Source: JAJPIG01 sp035504735 (GTDB lineage Bacteria > Desulfobacterota > Binatia > Binatales > Binataceae). From it: a stretch of DNA of 64,000 nucleotides. Below are positions 17,758 to 28,046 of the stretch, piece by piece. Position numbers and translations under genes: made by a program. Where the stretch lies: assembly GCA_035504735.1 (NCBI GenBank), contig DATJRJ010000275.1, positions 1 through 64,000 of the forward strand, written 5' to 3'. The notes below the pieces were generated by a model. The model searched no databases and was not told the DNA's origin. It saw only the letters and a list, made by a program, of their open reading frames with translations. Within the stretch, counting starts at the first letter, position 1. Every line of letters begins with the position of its first letter.

Positions 17758-17803
17758 CGCTTCAACGCGACCCGCAATCTGATTACCAGCCGACGGATCA
17801 TCG

Positions 17804-19039
17804 TTGCGTTACGAATTTAAAATCGCATTGCGTTATCTGAAAGCGCGCCGCAAAGAGGCGTTCATCTCGGTCACCACGCTCTTCACCGCGCTTGGCGTGA
17901 TGCTCGGGGTCGCGGCGCTGACGCTCACGCTGTCGGTGATGGGCGGCCTGGAGGCGAGCCTGCGCGCCCGGGTCCTGGCAGTCACGCCACAAATCGAGAT
18001 CCAGAGTTATAGCGGCGCGATCACCAACTACGGCGCGCTGGTCCGCCGCGCGCGAAACATCCCGGGCGTGACCGCGGCCGACCCGTTCATCGTGGCGCAG
18101 GCGATGGTGAGCTCCGCGGGCGGAGTTAGCGGTGTCGTGGTGCGCGGCATCGATGCCACCAGCCCGGGGATGATCGCGAAAATCGGGGCCTATATCCGGG
18201 CGGGCAGCCTTGCGAACCTGGCGCAAACGGGCGTGCAGTCCGGCGGGACAGCGCCGACGGCGGGCACGATCGCGCTCGGCACGACGCTGGCCGAGCGGTT
18301 GAAAGTAAAGGTGGGCGATACGGTTCGCGTGGTTGCCCCGATCGTCTCGGGAGGGCAACTGACGACCAAGGCCGGTCGCTTCAGAGTCGGAGCGATTTTC
18401 GAATCCGGCGTCGATTTCGTCGATCGCGATCTGGTTTTTATGGGCCTCGCGGCGACCCAGACCTTTTTCGGGCGCCCGGACCAGGCCGACGGCATCGAAC
18501 TGCATCTAGCCAATCTCGACGATACTGAGCAAATCACCCAGGTGCTGCGCACGAAGCTTGGCCAGCATTATGCGGTGCGCAACTGGATCAATTTTAACCA
18601 TGCCGCCTCGGCCGGTTTCGCGCTGCTCAAATGGGTATACTCGGCCGTGCTGTTGCTGCTGATTGGCGTCGCCGCGTTCAATCTTATTGCCACGCTAATT
18701 ATGGTGGTGATGGAGAAGCGCAAGGACATCGCGGTGCTGATCACGATGGGAGCGAGCCGATCGGCGATACGGCTGGTGTTCGTGTTGAAAGGGCTGATCG
18801 TGGGTGCGGTGGGCACCGCCGCCGGCCTTCTGCTAAGCGCGCTGGGATGTTTCGCGCTCGCGCACTATCACTTCATCCACATCCCCAAGGCGGTCTATGG
18901 AATCTCGACCGTGCCGATCGCCGCTGACCCGTTCAATTTTGTGCTGGTGGCGTTTGCTTCGCTGACACTATGCCTGTTGGCTACCATATACCCGGCACGC
19001 CAGGCTTTGCGCGAAACGCCTGCCGAAGTATTGCGATAA
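17804..19039 (+). CDS. LolC/LolE-type lipoprotein-releasing ABC permease
   Basis: Inner-membrane permease that extracts outer-membrane lipoproteins and hands them to LolA. 411 residues with one N-terminal membrane helix (about 20-45), a large periplasmic MacB-like domain, and three C-terminal FtsX helices (from about 275). Start is TTG at 17804, giving RYEFKIALRYLKARRK, the family opening. No lolD ATPase gene follows; the next gene is on the other strand, so the ATPase must be coded elsewhere. A single LolC/E protein may serve as a homodimer (LolF-like). Confidence 0.9.
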   Translation: MRYEFKIALRYLKARRKEAFISVTTLFTALGVMLGVAALTLTLSVMGGLEASLRARVLAVTPQIEIQSYSGAITNYGALVRRARNIPGVTAADPFIVAQAMVSSAGGVSGVVVRGIDATSPGMIAKIGAYIRAGSLANLAQTGVQSGGTAPTAGTIALGTTLAERLKVKVGDTVRVVAPIVSGGQLTTKAGRFRVGAIFESGVDFVDRDLVFMGLAATQTFFGRPDQADGIELHLANLDDTEQITQVLRTKLGQHYAVRNWINFNHAASAGFALLKWVYSAVLLLLIGVAAFNLIATLIMVVMEKRKDIAVLITMGASRSAIRLVFVLKGLIVGAVGTAAGLLLSALGCFALAHYHFIHIPKAVYGISTVPIAADPFNFVLVAFASLTLCLLATIYPARQALRETPAEVLR

Positions 19040-19104
19040 GCGGCACGCCGTTTCGCCAACACGCGGCCGGTGCTTCTTCGCAAGCGATCGGGCTGTGATG
19101 AGGT

Positions 19105-19410
19105 TTATCGATCTGCCGGTTCAGAATTGTCGCGGCGCGGTGAGGCCGACTTCGGTTTGCGAATCACCAGCGTTTCATGGCCGCGCACCTTGATGGTGCG
19201 AGCTGAGTCAGACTGGAAACTTCCATTGCTGCCGCTCTCCTCGGGGTGCCGAGGCCGGCTGCTGCCATTGTGACGCCGCCGCCGCCAATTGCTCAGTTCT
19301 TCAGAAAGTTTGGAAGCGACCGAATGGTCCCGCTCTGCATGTTCCCGCTCTTCGGCTTCGGCAGCGGTCTCGTCGCGGTCGGTATCTGGTGGTGGCTCCT
19401 GCGAACTCAT
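19105..19410 (-). CDS. Small hydrophilic protein of unknown function
   Basis: A 101-residue protein, almost without hydrophobic residues and rich in Glu, Arg, Ser and Asp; probably disordered. The C-terminal half has a short beta-like stretch (ARTIKVRGHETLVIRKPK). The main reason to accept it is an excellent Shine-Dalgarno, GGAGGAAGG, six to eight bases before ATG. No family recognised. Confidence 0.5.
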   Translation of the reverse strand: MSSQEPPPDTDRDETAAEAEEREHAERDHSVASKLSEELSNWRRRRHNGSSRPRHPEESGSNGSFQSDSARTIKVRGHETLVIRKPKSASPRRDNSEPADR

Positions 19411-19678
19411 TTTATCCTTCCTCCGTTAAACGTAACCATGTCCTCCTATATGTCAGATCAAAGAAATCGCGCTGATGTGGATTCTGCGACGGATGCGCCG
19501 TATTCGTAACCGCTTCGATTTTTAGAACTTCGACGTTGTATGTTGTGCGCGTGTGAAGCCGCCGCCTCAAGTAGGGTCGGGGAATTTGGATGGTTCTCGG
19601 TCAGCCTGATCTTTGTCGCTCGTAGATACCGGTTTTCGGTCCGGCCTGGATTGGAGTTTAGAGGATCAGATCATCCGT

Positions 19679-20011
19679 CTAGACGGAAAAGAGGCTCTGC
19701 ATCCTGAGCGCCAAGCCCATATCACCCGCGATACGCAGCTTACCCGTCATGAACGCGACCTGGCCGTTGAGCTTGCCGTTTACGAGATCCAGATAATCCT
19801 GCGCAGACATCGAAATTGTGATATTCGGCGAAGCGTGCGCTCCTTCCTTCACCTGGCATTGCTCGTTGGCGATGATTACATGCCACTTGCCGCCGCCATC
19901 GCCGGCTAGATCGAATTGATAGACTACATTGAGCCCCTTAGAGGCCTCCTTGTTGAAGCGGCTCGGCATTATCTCAAATGCCTGCTTACACGAGGTCGGC
20001 GCATCTGCCAT
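19679..20011 (-). CDS. SCP2 sterol-binding domain protein
   Basis: A 110-residue single-domain SCP2 protein: KGLNVVYQFDLAGDGGGKWHVII, then ITISMSAQDYLDLVNGKLNGQVAFMTGKLRIAGDMGLALRM, the lipid-binding core and the typical tail. Such proteins bind acyl-CoAs or other hydrophobic ligands in the cytoplasm. The gene stands alone; nearest neighbours are on the same strand but more than 100 bases away. Ligand not predictable. Confidence 0.85.
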   Translation of the reverse strand: MADAPTSCKQAFEIMPSRFNKEASKGLNVVYQFDLAGDGGGKWHVIIANEQCQVKEGAHASPNITISMSAQDYLDLVNGKLNGQVAFMTGKLRIAGDMGLALRMQSLFSV

Positions 20012-20151
20012 TTAAGCTGGAGCCTCCCGAGAGGACGAACCCGACATGCAAGACCATATAAACGCGCGCGTAAAACCTTGTCAATAGCGTAATCGCAGCA
20101 TACGGCAAACGCACGCGTACTAATCAGTTTCGAGACGCATTGGCACGCTGA

Positions 20152-21669
20152 TCAAAAACCGAAGATGTTCCCGGGCACGACCCTGATCAGATTGGTGCGT
20201 ACTTTCACCGGCGCTGCACCCTCGGTGATCGTGACGGCGCGATCACGATCGGGTGCGTTGCTCACCGTGCCGTCGAGATACGCATCTTTCCCGATCACCT
20301 TGACGGTCACACTGGTCAGCCCCGCGCCCTGAAGCTGGCGCATGATGGCATCCTGCTGTTGCTGCCATTGGCCCGTGTCGGTCGTAAGATTATCGATCAC
20401 ATCGCTGACGCCGCTCACACCCTGCACATTGTTGACTGCTATGCGCCGCGCTTTGTCGTCGAACACCTTGCCGTACAGCGTGACCACGCCGCCGCTGTTG
20501 GTATAGGCCTTGACGCGGCGTGTTCTCGGATCGACACGCAATCGATCCAGCACCTTTTCGAGCAGCGTCGGTCTCGGCGGACGCGCCGAAGCGACCCGTG
20601 TGCGATGCCGAGGCCGGGGTGCAGCTGACGCCGGCGCTGCGGCGACGGGCGGCGGCGGAAGTGCCGCCACCGGTGTCGGCAGGGCGGTTGGTGAAGGCGC
20701 CGCCAGCGCTAATTCCGGCGGTTCATTCGGGTCAAGCGTCGCCAGCTTGGCGCTCAATGCCGATTCTGCCTTCGTCGCCTCTGGACCGCCGTGCGAAAAG
20801 ACGATCGGCAAGTCGGCTTCGGCGGCGCCGGCACTACTCGCTCCGAAATCCCAGGTCGAGATCGAGTTCAACACCTCAGCATCAAGGCTGGGATTGGGCG
20901 CAGTCGAAGTCTTAATCGATGAGGCGACGACCTTGCCTCCCGCATCGATCGAGACGTGCACCAGCATTGCGTCGTGCGCCGTGCTGTCGGTATCGAGTGC
21001 ATGACCATAGATGCCGAGCAAGGTCCCGCGGTTGCTATCAAAAACTTTGTCGATCGCGTCGCGATTTCGTTCCGGAGCTTCTGCCGCCGGGCCGCTTACC
21101 TGGGTCGGGATTGTGCTCGCCAGCGTGACTTGCGGCGCGGCTGCGACGCCGGCAGGTGTCTGGGTAGCGGCCGGGGAAGCTTGGACGATTGGAGCGTTTG
21201 AGGAGGACTTTGTCAGATGCAACGCCAGCCAGGCGCCCCCAACCAGCGCTACCAGCGCCGCGATTGTATAGCCGATGATTCCAATCCAACCGCGCGCTCC
21301 CGCCGAGTCATCATCACCCTCGCCGCCCGGCCGCTCATCGGGAAAGGTATGCTGGACGCGCGCGGTGCCGGTGGGTCCCGGCGTCGGTGACCGCAGCGGC
21401 TGAGAGGGCGGCGTCGCGGGACCTTGCGGCGGCGACGGCGCGGCTGAGGGGTCGAGGCGGGCGCCGCAGAAATTGCAGATAACCTCGCCCGGCTCGGCCT
21501 TGCCACCGCATACCGGACACTCGACCTGCGGCTCGGGCCCTGTACCGCCCGGAACGTCATCGACCCGCGTGGTCGCCGGACCTCCGGCGGAAACCAACGC
21601 GGTTCCATCATCGGGGCAAAATCGCTCCGCATCGGGGTAGGTCTTGTTGCATTGCGGGCAACGCTTCAT
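20152..21669 (-). CDS. Zinc-ribbon membrane protein with AgmX/TonB-like and two BON domains
   Basis: A 505-residue multi-domain protein. Residues 1-75 hold two zinc ribbons (CPQCNKTYPDAERFCPDDGT; CPVCGG with CNFCGA), then a proline-rich linker and a single membrane helix at about 130-152. The outer part (about 200-300) resembles the AgmX/TonB C-terminal type (VHVSIDAGGKVVASSIKTS, then a WDF end). After a Pro/Ala hinge, about residues 365-505 contain two BON-like modules (LDRLRVDPRTRRVKAY; GAGLTSVTVKVIGKDAYLDG). The zinc ribbons would be cytoplasmic and the BON modules periplasmic. Function unknown; link between cytosol and envelope is inference. Confidence 0.75.
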   Translation of the reverse strand: MKRCPQCNKTYPDAERFCPDDGTALVSAGGPATTRVDDVPGGTGPEPQVECPVCGGKAEPGEVICNFCGARLDPSAAPSPPQGPATPPSQPLRSPTPGPTGTARVQHTFPDERPGGEGDDDSAGARGWIGIIGYTIAALVALVGGAWLALHLTKSSSNAPIVQASPAATQTPAGVAAAPQVTLASTIPTQVSGPAAEAPERNRDAIDKVFDSNRGTLLGIYGHALDTDSTAHDAMLVHVSIDAGGKVVASSIKTSTAPNPSLDAEVLNSISTWDFGASSAGAAEADLPIVFSHGGPEATKAESALSAKLATLDPNEPPELALAAPSPTALPTPVAALPPPPVAAAPASAAPRPRHRTRVASARPPRPTLLEKVLDRLRVDPRTRRVKAYTNSGGVVTLYGKVFDDKARRIAVNNVQGVSGVSDVIDNLTTDTGQWQQQQDAIMRQLQGAGLTSVTVKVIGKDAYLDGTVSNAPDRDRAVTITEGAAPVKVRTNLIRVVPGNIFGF

Positions 21670-21791
21670 CGGCAGGCCTTGTCACTCAAGATTTTGTCGG
21701 TTGAATGATAGCGTTTAAAACGCCGCTTAAGCCACTGTCAACGAAGTTGGAAAAGCCTGGCGATTCGGAACCGCTATCGATTTTTCGAGAT

Positions 21792-22646
21792 TCAGACCTT
21801 CGCCAGCAGGTCATCATGCATGCCTTGCAGCTCGGCCAGCGCGTCGGCTGGATTGCGGCTCGCGTTCAGGATCACGCGGTCGACACCTAATGATGCCAGC
21901 TGCCGTACCTGCTCAGGACCAAGCGGCTTGGAAAACCTGGGGTTAACGGTGATCTCCAACGGGCGCGAGCGACGCGCCTCACGTTCATGGTTTCGCAGGC
22001 TCGCGATCGTCTGTGCAGTCTGATCGAGGCTCGTCATGATGCCGTACCAGCCATCGCCGACCTGTGCCGCACGTCGGAGCGAAGGCTCGGTATCGCCGCC
22101 TAGGACGATCGGCGGATGCGGTTGCTGCAGAGGCTTGGGCGCGAAACGTATCCCCTGCGTTTTAACCGTGCGCCCTTGATAGCTCGGGGCCGGGCTCGTC
22201 CAGAGTTCCTTCATAAGCGCAATCGACTCGCGAGTGTGCCGCGCTCGCCCCTCGAATTTCATGCCAATTGCCTCGAATTCCTCCTGGAGCCATCCGATAC
22301 CGATGCCGAAGATGAAGCGTCCGCCTGAAACCACGTCGAGGCTCGCCGCAGCCTTGGCGATAGCGAATGGATTGCGCATCGGCAAAACCAGCACGCCGGT
22401 CGCGAGCCGAATCCGGCTGGTGGCGCCGGCGATAAAGGCGAGCGCCACGATCGGGTCATGAAACGGCGTGTCCGGCGGCGCCGGCATCCGCCCCGAAGTC
22501 GAGTAGGGATAGGGCGAGCGATATTCGACCGGCAGCACGATGTGGTCGGGAATCCAGAGCGACTCGAAACCCAGCTCCTCGGCGCGCCTGGCGATCGCGA
22601 CCATCTCGGGGCCGGCAATCTGGTAGAGGAAGGTCGCGAATTTCAT
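21792..22646 (-). CDS. LLM-class F420-dependent oxidoreductase (TIGR03619-like)
   Basis: A luciferase-like monooxygenase-fold enzyme of 284 residues. N-terminal RRAEELGFESLWIPDHIVLP, then RIRLATGVLVLPMRNPFAIAKAAASLDVVSGGRFIFGIGIGW, the standard LLM core, and PIVLGGDTEPSLRRAAQVGDGWYG. These features match the F420-dependent subgroup, so the cell probably makes F420; that is family knowledge and not proven here. Its substrate is unknown. It is downstream of selA in the same direction. Confidence 0.85.
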   Translation of the reverse strand: MKFATFLYQIAGPEMVAIARRAEELGFESLWIPDHIVLPVEYRSPYPYSTSGRMPAPPDTPFHDPIVALAFIAGATSRIRLATGVLVLPMRNPFAIAKAAASLDVVSGGRFIFGIGIGWLQEEFEAIGMKFEGRARHTRESIALMKELWTSPAPSYQGRTVKTQGIRFAPKPLQQPHPPIVLGGDTEPSLRRAAQVGDGWYGIMTSLDQTAQTIASLRNHEREARRSRPLEITVNPRFSKPLGPEQVRQLASLGVDRVILNASRNPADALAELQGMHDDLLAKV

Positions 22647-22737
22647 CGGCTGCTCCTATGCCCGCGAAGTTGCCTGCGCCTGCGAGTGTTGTTGGGCATC
22701 GTTTTTCTCCTGCGAAAAATTCCGCCTTAAGCGTTTA

Positions 22738-24120
22738 TCAAACCGCTTCACGATCCGGAAAATTCACTGCCAGGACGGTGGACTCGGCGACGCTCCGCAT
22801 ATCGAGCTGAAAGACATCGCCGCTAATACGGCCGATTACCGGCGGCCGCGCGCGACGAAACCAGCTGGCGATCGCGTCCGGCGAGAGCGTCGGATGCGTG
22901 ATCGCGAGCGCCCGGCTGGGCAACTGATAAGTGGGGAGCGACCCCGAACCGATCTCGGAGGTCGAGGGCACCACCTCGATCGCGAAGCCGGGTCCGAGCC
23001 GCGGCGCGATCAGCGCCCGGGACTGAATCGCGAGATCGTCGAGCTCGTCCAGCGTGCGGGTCAGCATGCGCAGCGTGGGCAGCGCCTCAGCCACCGTACG
23101 TGAGCGCAGGTAGATTCCGAGCGTCGCGGACAACGCCGCCAGCGTCAGTTTATCGCAGCGCAACGCGCGCTTGAGCGGATGGGATTTCAGACGCTCGACC
23201 AGCGCACGCCGGCCGACGATGATTCCCGCCTGCGGACCGCCGAGCAGCTTGTCGCCCGAAAAGGTCACCAGCCCGGCGCCCGCGGCGACGCTCTCCGCGA
23301 CCAGCGGCTCACGCGGCAAATCGAACGCCCCGAGATCGATCAACGCGCCTGAGCCGAGGTCCTCGATCACCTCGATACCGCGCGCCGCACCAATCGCCGC
23401 CAGCTCGGCCAGCGTCACCTCGCTGGTGAAGCCGACCACGCGGTAATTGGATGGATGGACCTTCATCAGCAACGCGGTATCGGGACCGATCGCGGCAGCA
23501 AAATCGTGCGGATGAGTCCGATTAGTGGTGCCGACCTCGCGGAGCCGCGCGCCGCTTTGTGCCATCACCTCCGGAATCCGAAAGGAGCCGCCGATTTCGA
23601 TCAGCTCGCCGCGTGAAACCACCACTTCCCTTCCCGCCGCCAGCGCGCTCAGCGCGAGCAGCACCGCGGCGGCGTTATTGTTGACCACGGTCGCGGCCTC
23701 GGCGCCGGTGAGCGCACACAGCTCCCGCTCGACCAGCGCGTCGCGGTCGCCACGTCCGCCGCTTTCGAGGTCATATTCGAGATTCACCGGCGAGCGCGCC
23801 GCCTGCACGATTGCGATGATTGCCTCTTCAGCCAGAAGCGCGCGGCCGAGGTTGGTATGCAGCACGACGCCGGTCGCATTGACCACCGGCATCAGCGCCG
23901 CGCCGTCAGCGGCAAAAGCCGCGCGGACCGCCGCCGTCACCCGTGCGAGCATCCCGGCGCGGCTGGCAGGCAGATCTGAAACGCCGGCCGCGATCGACGC
24001 GCGAATCGCGTCCTGCGCTCGGCGCGCCAGCATCTTCAGGTAACCGCGGCTCAGTTGATATTCGTCAAGCTCGGATGCGGCGGCAGCAATGCATTCGTCG
24101 ATCGGCGGCAGCAGGCGCAT
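22738..24120 (-). CDS. selA: L-seryl-tRNA(Sec) selenium transferase
   Basis: PLP enzyme converting Ser-tRNA(Sec) to Sec-tRNA(Sec) with selenophosphate. The PLP lysine is in TFSGDKLLGGPQAG, and NATGVVLHTNLGRA, NNNAAAVLLAL and EDLGSGALIDL are SelA-specific. The ATG at 24120 is chosen because family proteins begin near LPPIDE; the frame is open to a TTG at 24222. selB, selD and tRNA-Sec are not in the window, and no in-frame-TGA selenoprotein was seen. It lies directly behind the MFS gene. Confidence 0.93.
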   Translation of the reverse strand: MRLLPPIDECIAAAASELDEYQLSRGYLKMLARRAQDAIRASIAAGVSDLPASRAGMLARVTAAVRAAFAADGAALMPVVNATGVVLHTNLGRALLAEEAIIAIVQAARSPVNLEYDLESGGRGDRDALVERELCALTGAEAATVVNNNAAAVLLALSALAAGREVVVSRGELIEIGGSFRIPEVMAQSGARLREVGTTNRTHPHDFAAAIGPDTALLMKVHPSNYRVVGFTSEVTLAELAAIGAARGIEVIEDLGSGALIDLGAFDLPREPLVAESVAAGAGLVTFSGDKLLGGPQAGIIVGRRALVERLKSHPLKRALRCDKLTLAALSATLGIYLRSRTVAEALPTLRMLTRTLDELDDLAIQSRALIAPRLGPGFAIEVVPSTSEIGSGSLPTYQLPSRALAITHPTLSPDAIASWFRRARPPVIGRISGDVFQLDMRSVAESTVLAVNFPDREAV

Positions 24121-24231
24121 CGAAGCGCCGTTGCGCGCCCCTTCACCTGCCGCGCCGTCACGCTGTTTTGTCCGGGTCGCCACGCCAGCCTGATTATCGG
24201 AAAGCTGACCGCGCAAGCGCAAGCAGGTATC

Positions 24232-25398
<1,167 letters not shown>

Positions 25399-25611
25399 CT
25401 GGCCGCCGAAGAACAGGCGGAAGTTGCGATGCCCGAGGGCCCGGAACGCGCCGGCCCGCGTGGAAATTTGACCGCTGACGGTTTCGGCGGCGGCTTCGGT
25501 TTCGACTGTGCGTTCGATGATTGACGCTCGCCGACTGAGGTAGCGTTATTGTGCCAGAGCAAAACGCGCCGTGCGAGGCGCGCTCGGCGCGGCACCAGGG
25601 ATCGATCCGCC

Positions 25612-26604
25612 TTACGGCGTGACGACCTCGAAGCCGGCGCGCTCGATCATCTCACGGGTCGACGCGTAACCCCATCCGGGCGTGGTCAGATAACCGTTGA
25701 CGAAAATCGAGTTGACGGCGTTGAACAGTTCCGGCTGGCGCGCGCCGAGATTGAGCTCGCGGCCGCCCGCCGCGCGAACCTCGCTCTTCGGGTTGAGCAG
25801 GCGAAACAGACAGGCGGCTTTGAGACATCGCTCGGGCGAAAGCCGGCGGAGGTCCGCGAGCGGCGTGCCCTTGATCGGATGTAGAAAATTTATCGGGACC
25901 GAATCGATCGCCAGACGCCGGGTAGCATAAGCGAGATCGAGCAGATCGTCGTCGTCCTCGCCCATCCCGATGATGCCGCCCGAGCAGGTGCTGAGCCCCG
26001 CCGCGCGGACATTTTCGATCGTCGCAACCCGGTCGTCCCAACGATGCGTGGTACAGATTCGCGGGTAGAAGCGGCGGCTGGTGTTAAGATTATGGTTGAT
26101 CCAGCCCGCGCCCGCCTCCTTCAGGGTCTCGGCCTCTGCGCGACCCATGAGGCCGAGCGAAAGGCAGATCTCCAGGCTGGGGAGCTCGCTGCGGATGCGC
26201 TCGCAGGCCTCGCCCAGGTGCTCGATATCGCGAGCGGCCGGCCCGCGCATGCTGCACACCATGCAATAGCGCTGCGCGCCGGTTTCCGCCGCCTCGCGCG
26301 CGCCCGCGACTAACTCCGCAACGCTTTGCAGCTTGTAGACCGGGATATCGGCCTTCGAGAGACGTGATTGCGAGCAATAGTGGCAATCCTCGGGGCAGAT
26401 GCCGCTCTGGGCGTTGCGCAGCACACAAATCTTCACGCGCTTCCCGAACGCCGCAGAGCGCACCTTGAGGGTCGCCGCCAGCAGATCGGGCAGGCGATGG
26501 TCGGGACAATCCACGATCGCGCGTGCGGCAGGCCGCGGCAGTTCTGCGCCTTCGAGCACCTCGGCGGCCATCCGGTCGAAATCGAGCTCTTCTAATCGGG
26601 TCAT
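25612..26604 (-). CDS. bioB: Biotin synthase
   Basis: Radical SAM enzyme inserting sulfur into dethiobiotin. The SAM cluster motif is CPEDCHYC, followed by the Tyr/Ser-rich family segments; Cys in YCMVCSMRGP and in STCSGGIIGMGE plus a C-terminal Arg fit the [2Fe-2S] site. NFLHPIKGTPL and ELFNAVNSIFVNGYLTT are BioB-specific. It has 330 residues. It precedes the MFS gene on the same strand; no other biotin gene lies nearby. Confidence 0.96.
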   Translation of the reverse strand: MTRLEELDFDRMAAEVLEGAELPRPAARAIVDCPDHRLPDLLAATLKVRSAAFGKRVKICVLRNAQSGICPEDCHYCSQSRLSKADIPVYKLQSVAELVAGAREAAETGAQRYCMVCSMRGPAARDIEHLGEACERIRSELPSLEICLSLGLMGRAEAETLKEAGAGWINHNLNTSRRFYPRICTTHRWDDRVATIENVRAAGLSTCSGGIIGMGEDDDDLLDLAYATRRLAIDSVPINFLHPIKGTPLADLRRLSPERCLKAACLFRLLNPKSEVRAAGGRELNLGARQPELFNAVNSIFVNGYLTTPGWGYASTREMIERAGFEVVTP

Positions 26605-26822
26605 GATGGTTGGCTCGCCGGGGTCCTTGGGCGGCGGCCGGAGACCACAGGATTATGGCCTCGATCCCCCGTAATCAAGTGCCCCTGGCCGGCCAGGACG
26701 CCGGGGGCCTGCCCGCTCGAGGGGCTTTTGCGAAAATTTCAGGACGGTATAGAATTAAGGGGCCCGCAAGGGCAGCGTTCACCCCCGGCAGGGATCGGCG
26801 TTGCCCGATGGCTTGAGTCAGA

Positions 26823-27995
26823 ATGTTCGGCGAAATAAATCCACGCGCTAAACCCAAAGCTCCATTTATTTCTATCGAAGAGGCGCTCGAAGAGATCCGG
26901 CGCGGCCGGATGCTTATCCTGATGGATGACGAGGAGCGCGAGAACGAAGGCGACCTGTGCATGGCGGCGGAGAAGGTTACCGCCGAGGCCGTCAACTTCA
27001 TGGCCAAGTACGGACGCGGGCTGATCTGCCTGCCGATGTCCTCGGAGCGCGCCGACCAACTCGGGTTGAATCCGATGGTCGCCAACAACCAGGCGCCGCT
27101 CGGCACTGCGTTTACGATCTCGATCACCGCCAAGAGCGCCTCCGGCTCAGGCGTGTCGGCCCATTCGCGCGCTATCACGATCATGCAGGCAGTGCGCGAT
27201 GAGACGCGCGCCACCGACTTCACGCGGCCCGGCCACGTTTATCCGCTGCGCGCGCGCGATGGCGGCGTGCTGGTGAGGACCGGACAAACCGAAGGGGCCG
27301 TCGACCTGGCGCGGCTGGCGGGGCTCAAGCCGGCGGGTGTGATCTGCGAGATCCTGAAGGAAGACGGCACCATGGCGCGGCGTGATGACTTGGTGCAGTT
27401 CGCCAGAACTCACAAGCTCAAGATCGTGACCGTCGCTGATATTATTGGCCATCGGCTGCGGCATGAAACGATGGTGGTGCGGATCGCGGAGGCACGGCTG
27501 CCGACCGCGCACGGTGAGTTCCGCGCCCTCGTCTACCGCAACCGGGTCGATTTGACCGAGCATCTGGTGCTGGTGATGGGCACGGTCGATGCGGGCCGGC
27601 CGATCCTGGTGCGCGCCCATCGCGAGTACCTGCCCGGCGACGTATTCGGCTATCTTTCGCGCGATACGCGGAGCCTGCTCAAGGTCGCGATGGAGCGTAT
27701 TGCCGCGGCCGGCGAAGGGGTCATTCTGTATCTCAAGCGCGAGGCCAACGCGATCGCGGCAGAGCTCAATGGCAACGGGCAAAGGCGCGCGGTCAGCACC
27801 CATCTGAACCAGCCCGCGGTCGACTTTCGCGAGTACGGGATCGGCGCCCAGATTCTGCGTGATGTGGGCGTGCGAAAGATGATTCTGATGTCCGACACTC
27901 CGCCGCGGCTGGCGAATCTTACCGGCTACGGACTCGAGATCGTCGATCACATTCCACTCCTTATCGACCAGGCCGCCGCCGCCAATGGCAGATAG
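26823..27995 (+). CDS. ribB: 3,4-dihydroxy-2-butanone 4-phosphate synthase with degenerate GTP cyclohydrolase II domain
   Basis: The N-terminal half (1-205) is RibB: it makes the four-carbon riboflavin precursor from ribulose 5-phosphate; DDEERENEGDL and GHVYPLRARDGGVLVRTGQTEGAVDLA contain the catalytic and metal residues. The C-terminal half has the RibA fold, but the zinc segment (normally SECLTGDVFGSLRCDCG) reads REYLPGDVFGYLSRDT, losing all three Cys, so GTP cyclohydrolase II activity is not expected. This resembles reported RibB proteins with an inactive RibA-like tail. No FMN riboswitch motif was seen upstream. Confidence 0.93.
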   Translation: MFGEINPRAKPKAPFISIEEALEEIRRGRMLILMDDEERENEGDLCMAAEKVTAEAVNFMAKYGRGLICLPMSSERADQLGLNPMVANNQAPLGTAFTISITAKSASGSGVSAHSRAITIMQAVRDETRATDFTRPGHVYPLRARDGGVLVRTGQTEGAVDLARLAGLKPAGVICEILKEDGTMARRDDLVQFARTHKLKIVTVADIIGHRLRHETMVVRIAEARLPTAHGEFRALVYRNRVDLTEHLVLVMGTVDAGRPILVRAHREYLPGDVFGYLSRDTRSLLKVAMERIAAAGEGVILYLKREANAIAAELNGNGQRRAVSTHLNQPAVDFREYGIGAQILRDVGVRKMILMSDTPPRLANLTGYGLEIVDHIPLLIDQAAAANGR

Positions 27996-28046
27996 CTAGC
28001 CCACGAAAACCCGAAGCGTTTTCCGGTTTGGTTTTTCGATAACCAG

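Noticed and set aside
26605..26822. FMN riboswitch before ribB.
   Set aside because: None of the conserved RFN blocks is visible in the 218-base gap; only a weak promoter-like TTGCGA and TAGAAT pair was seen.
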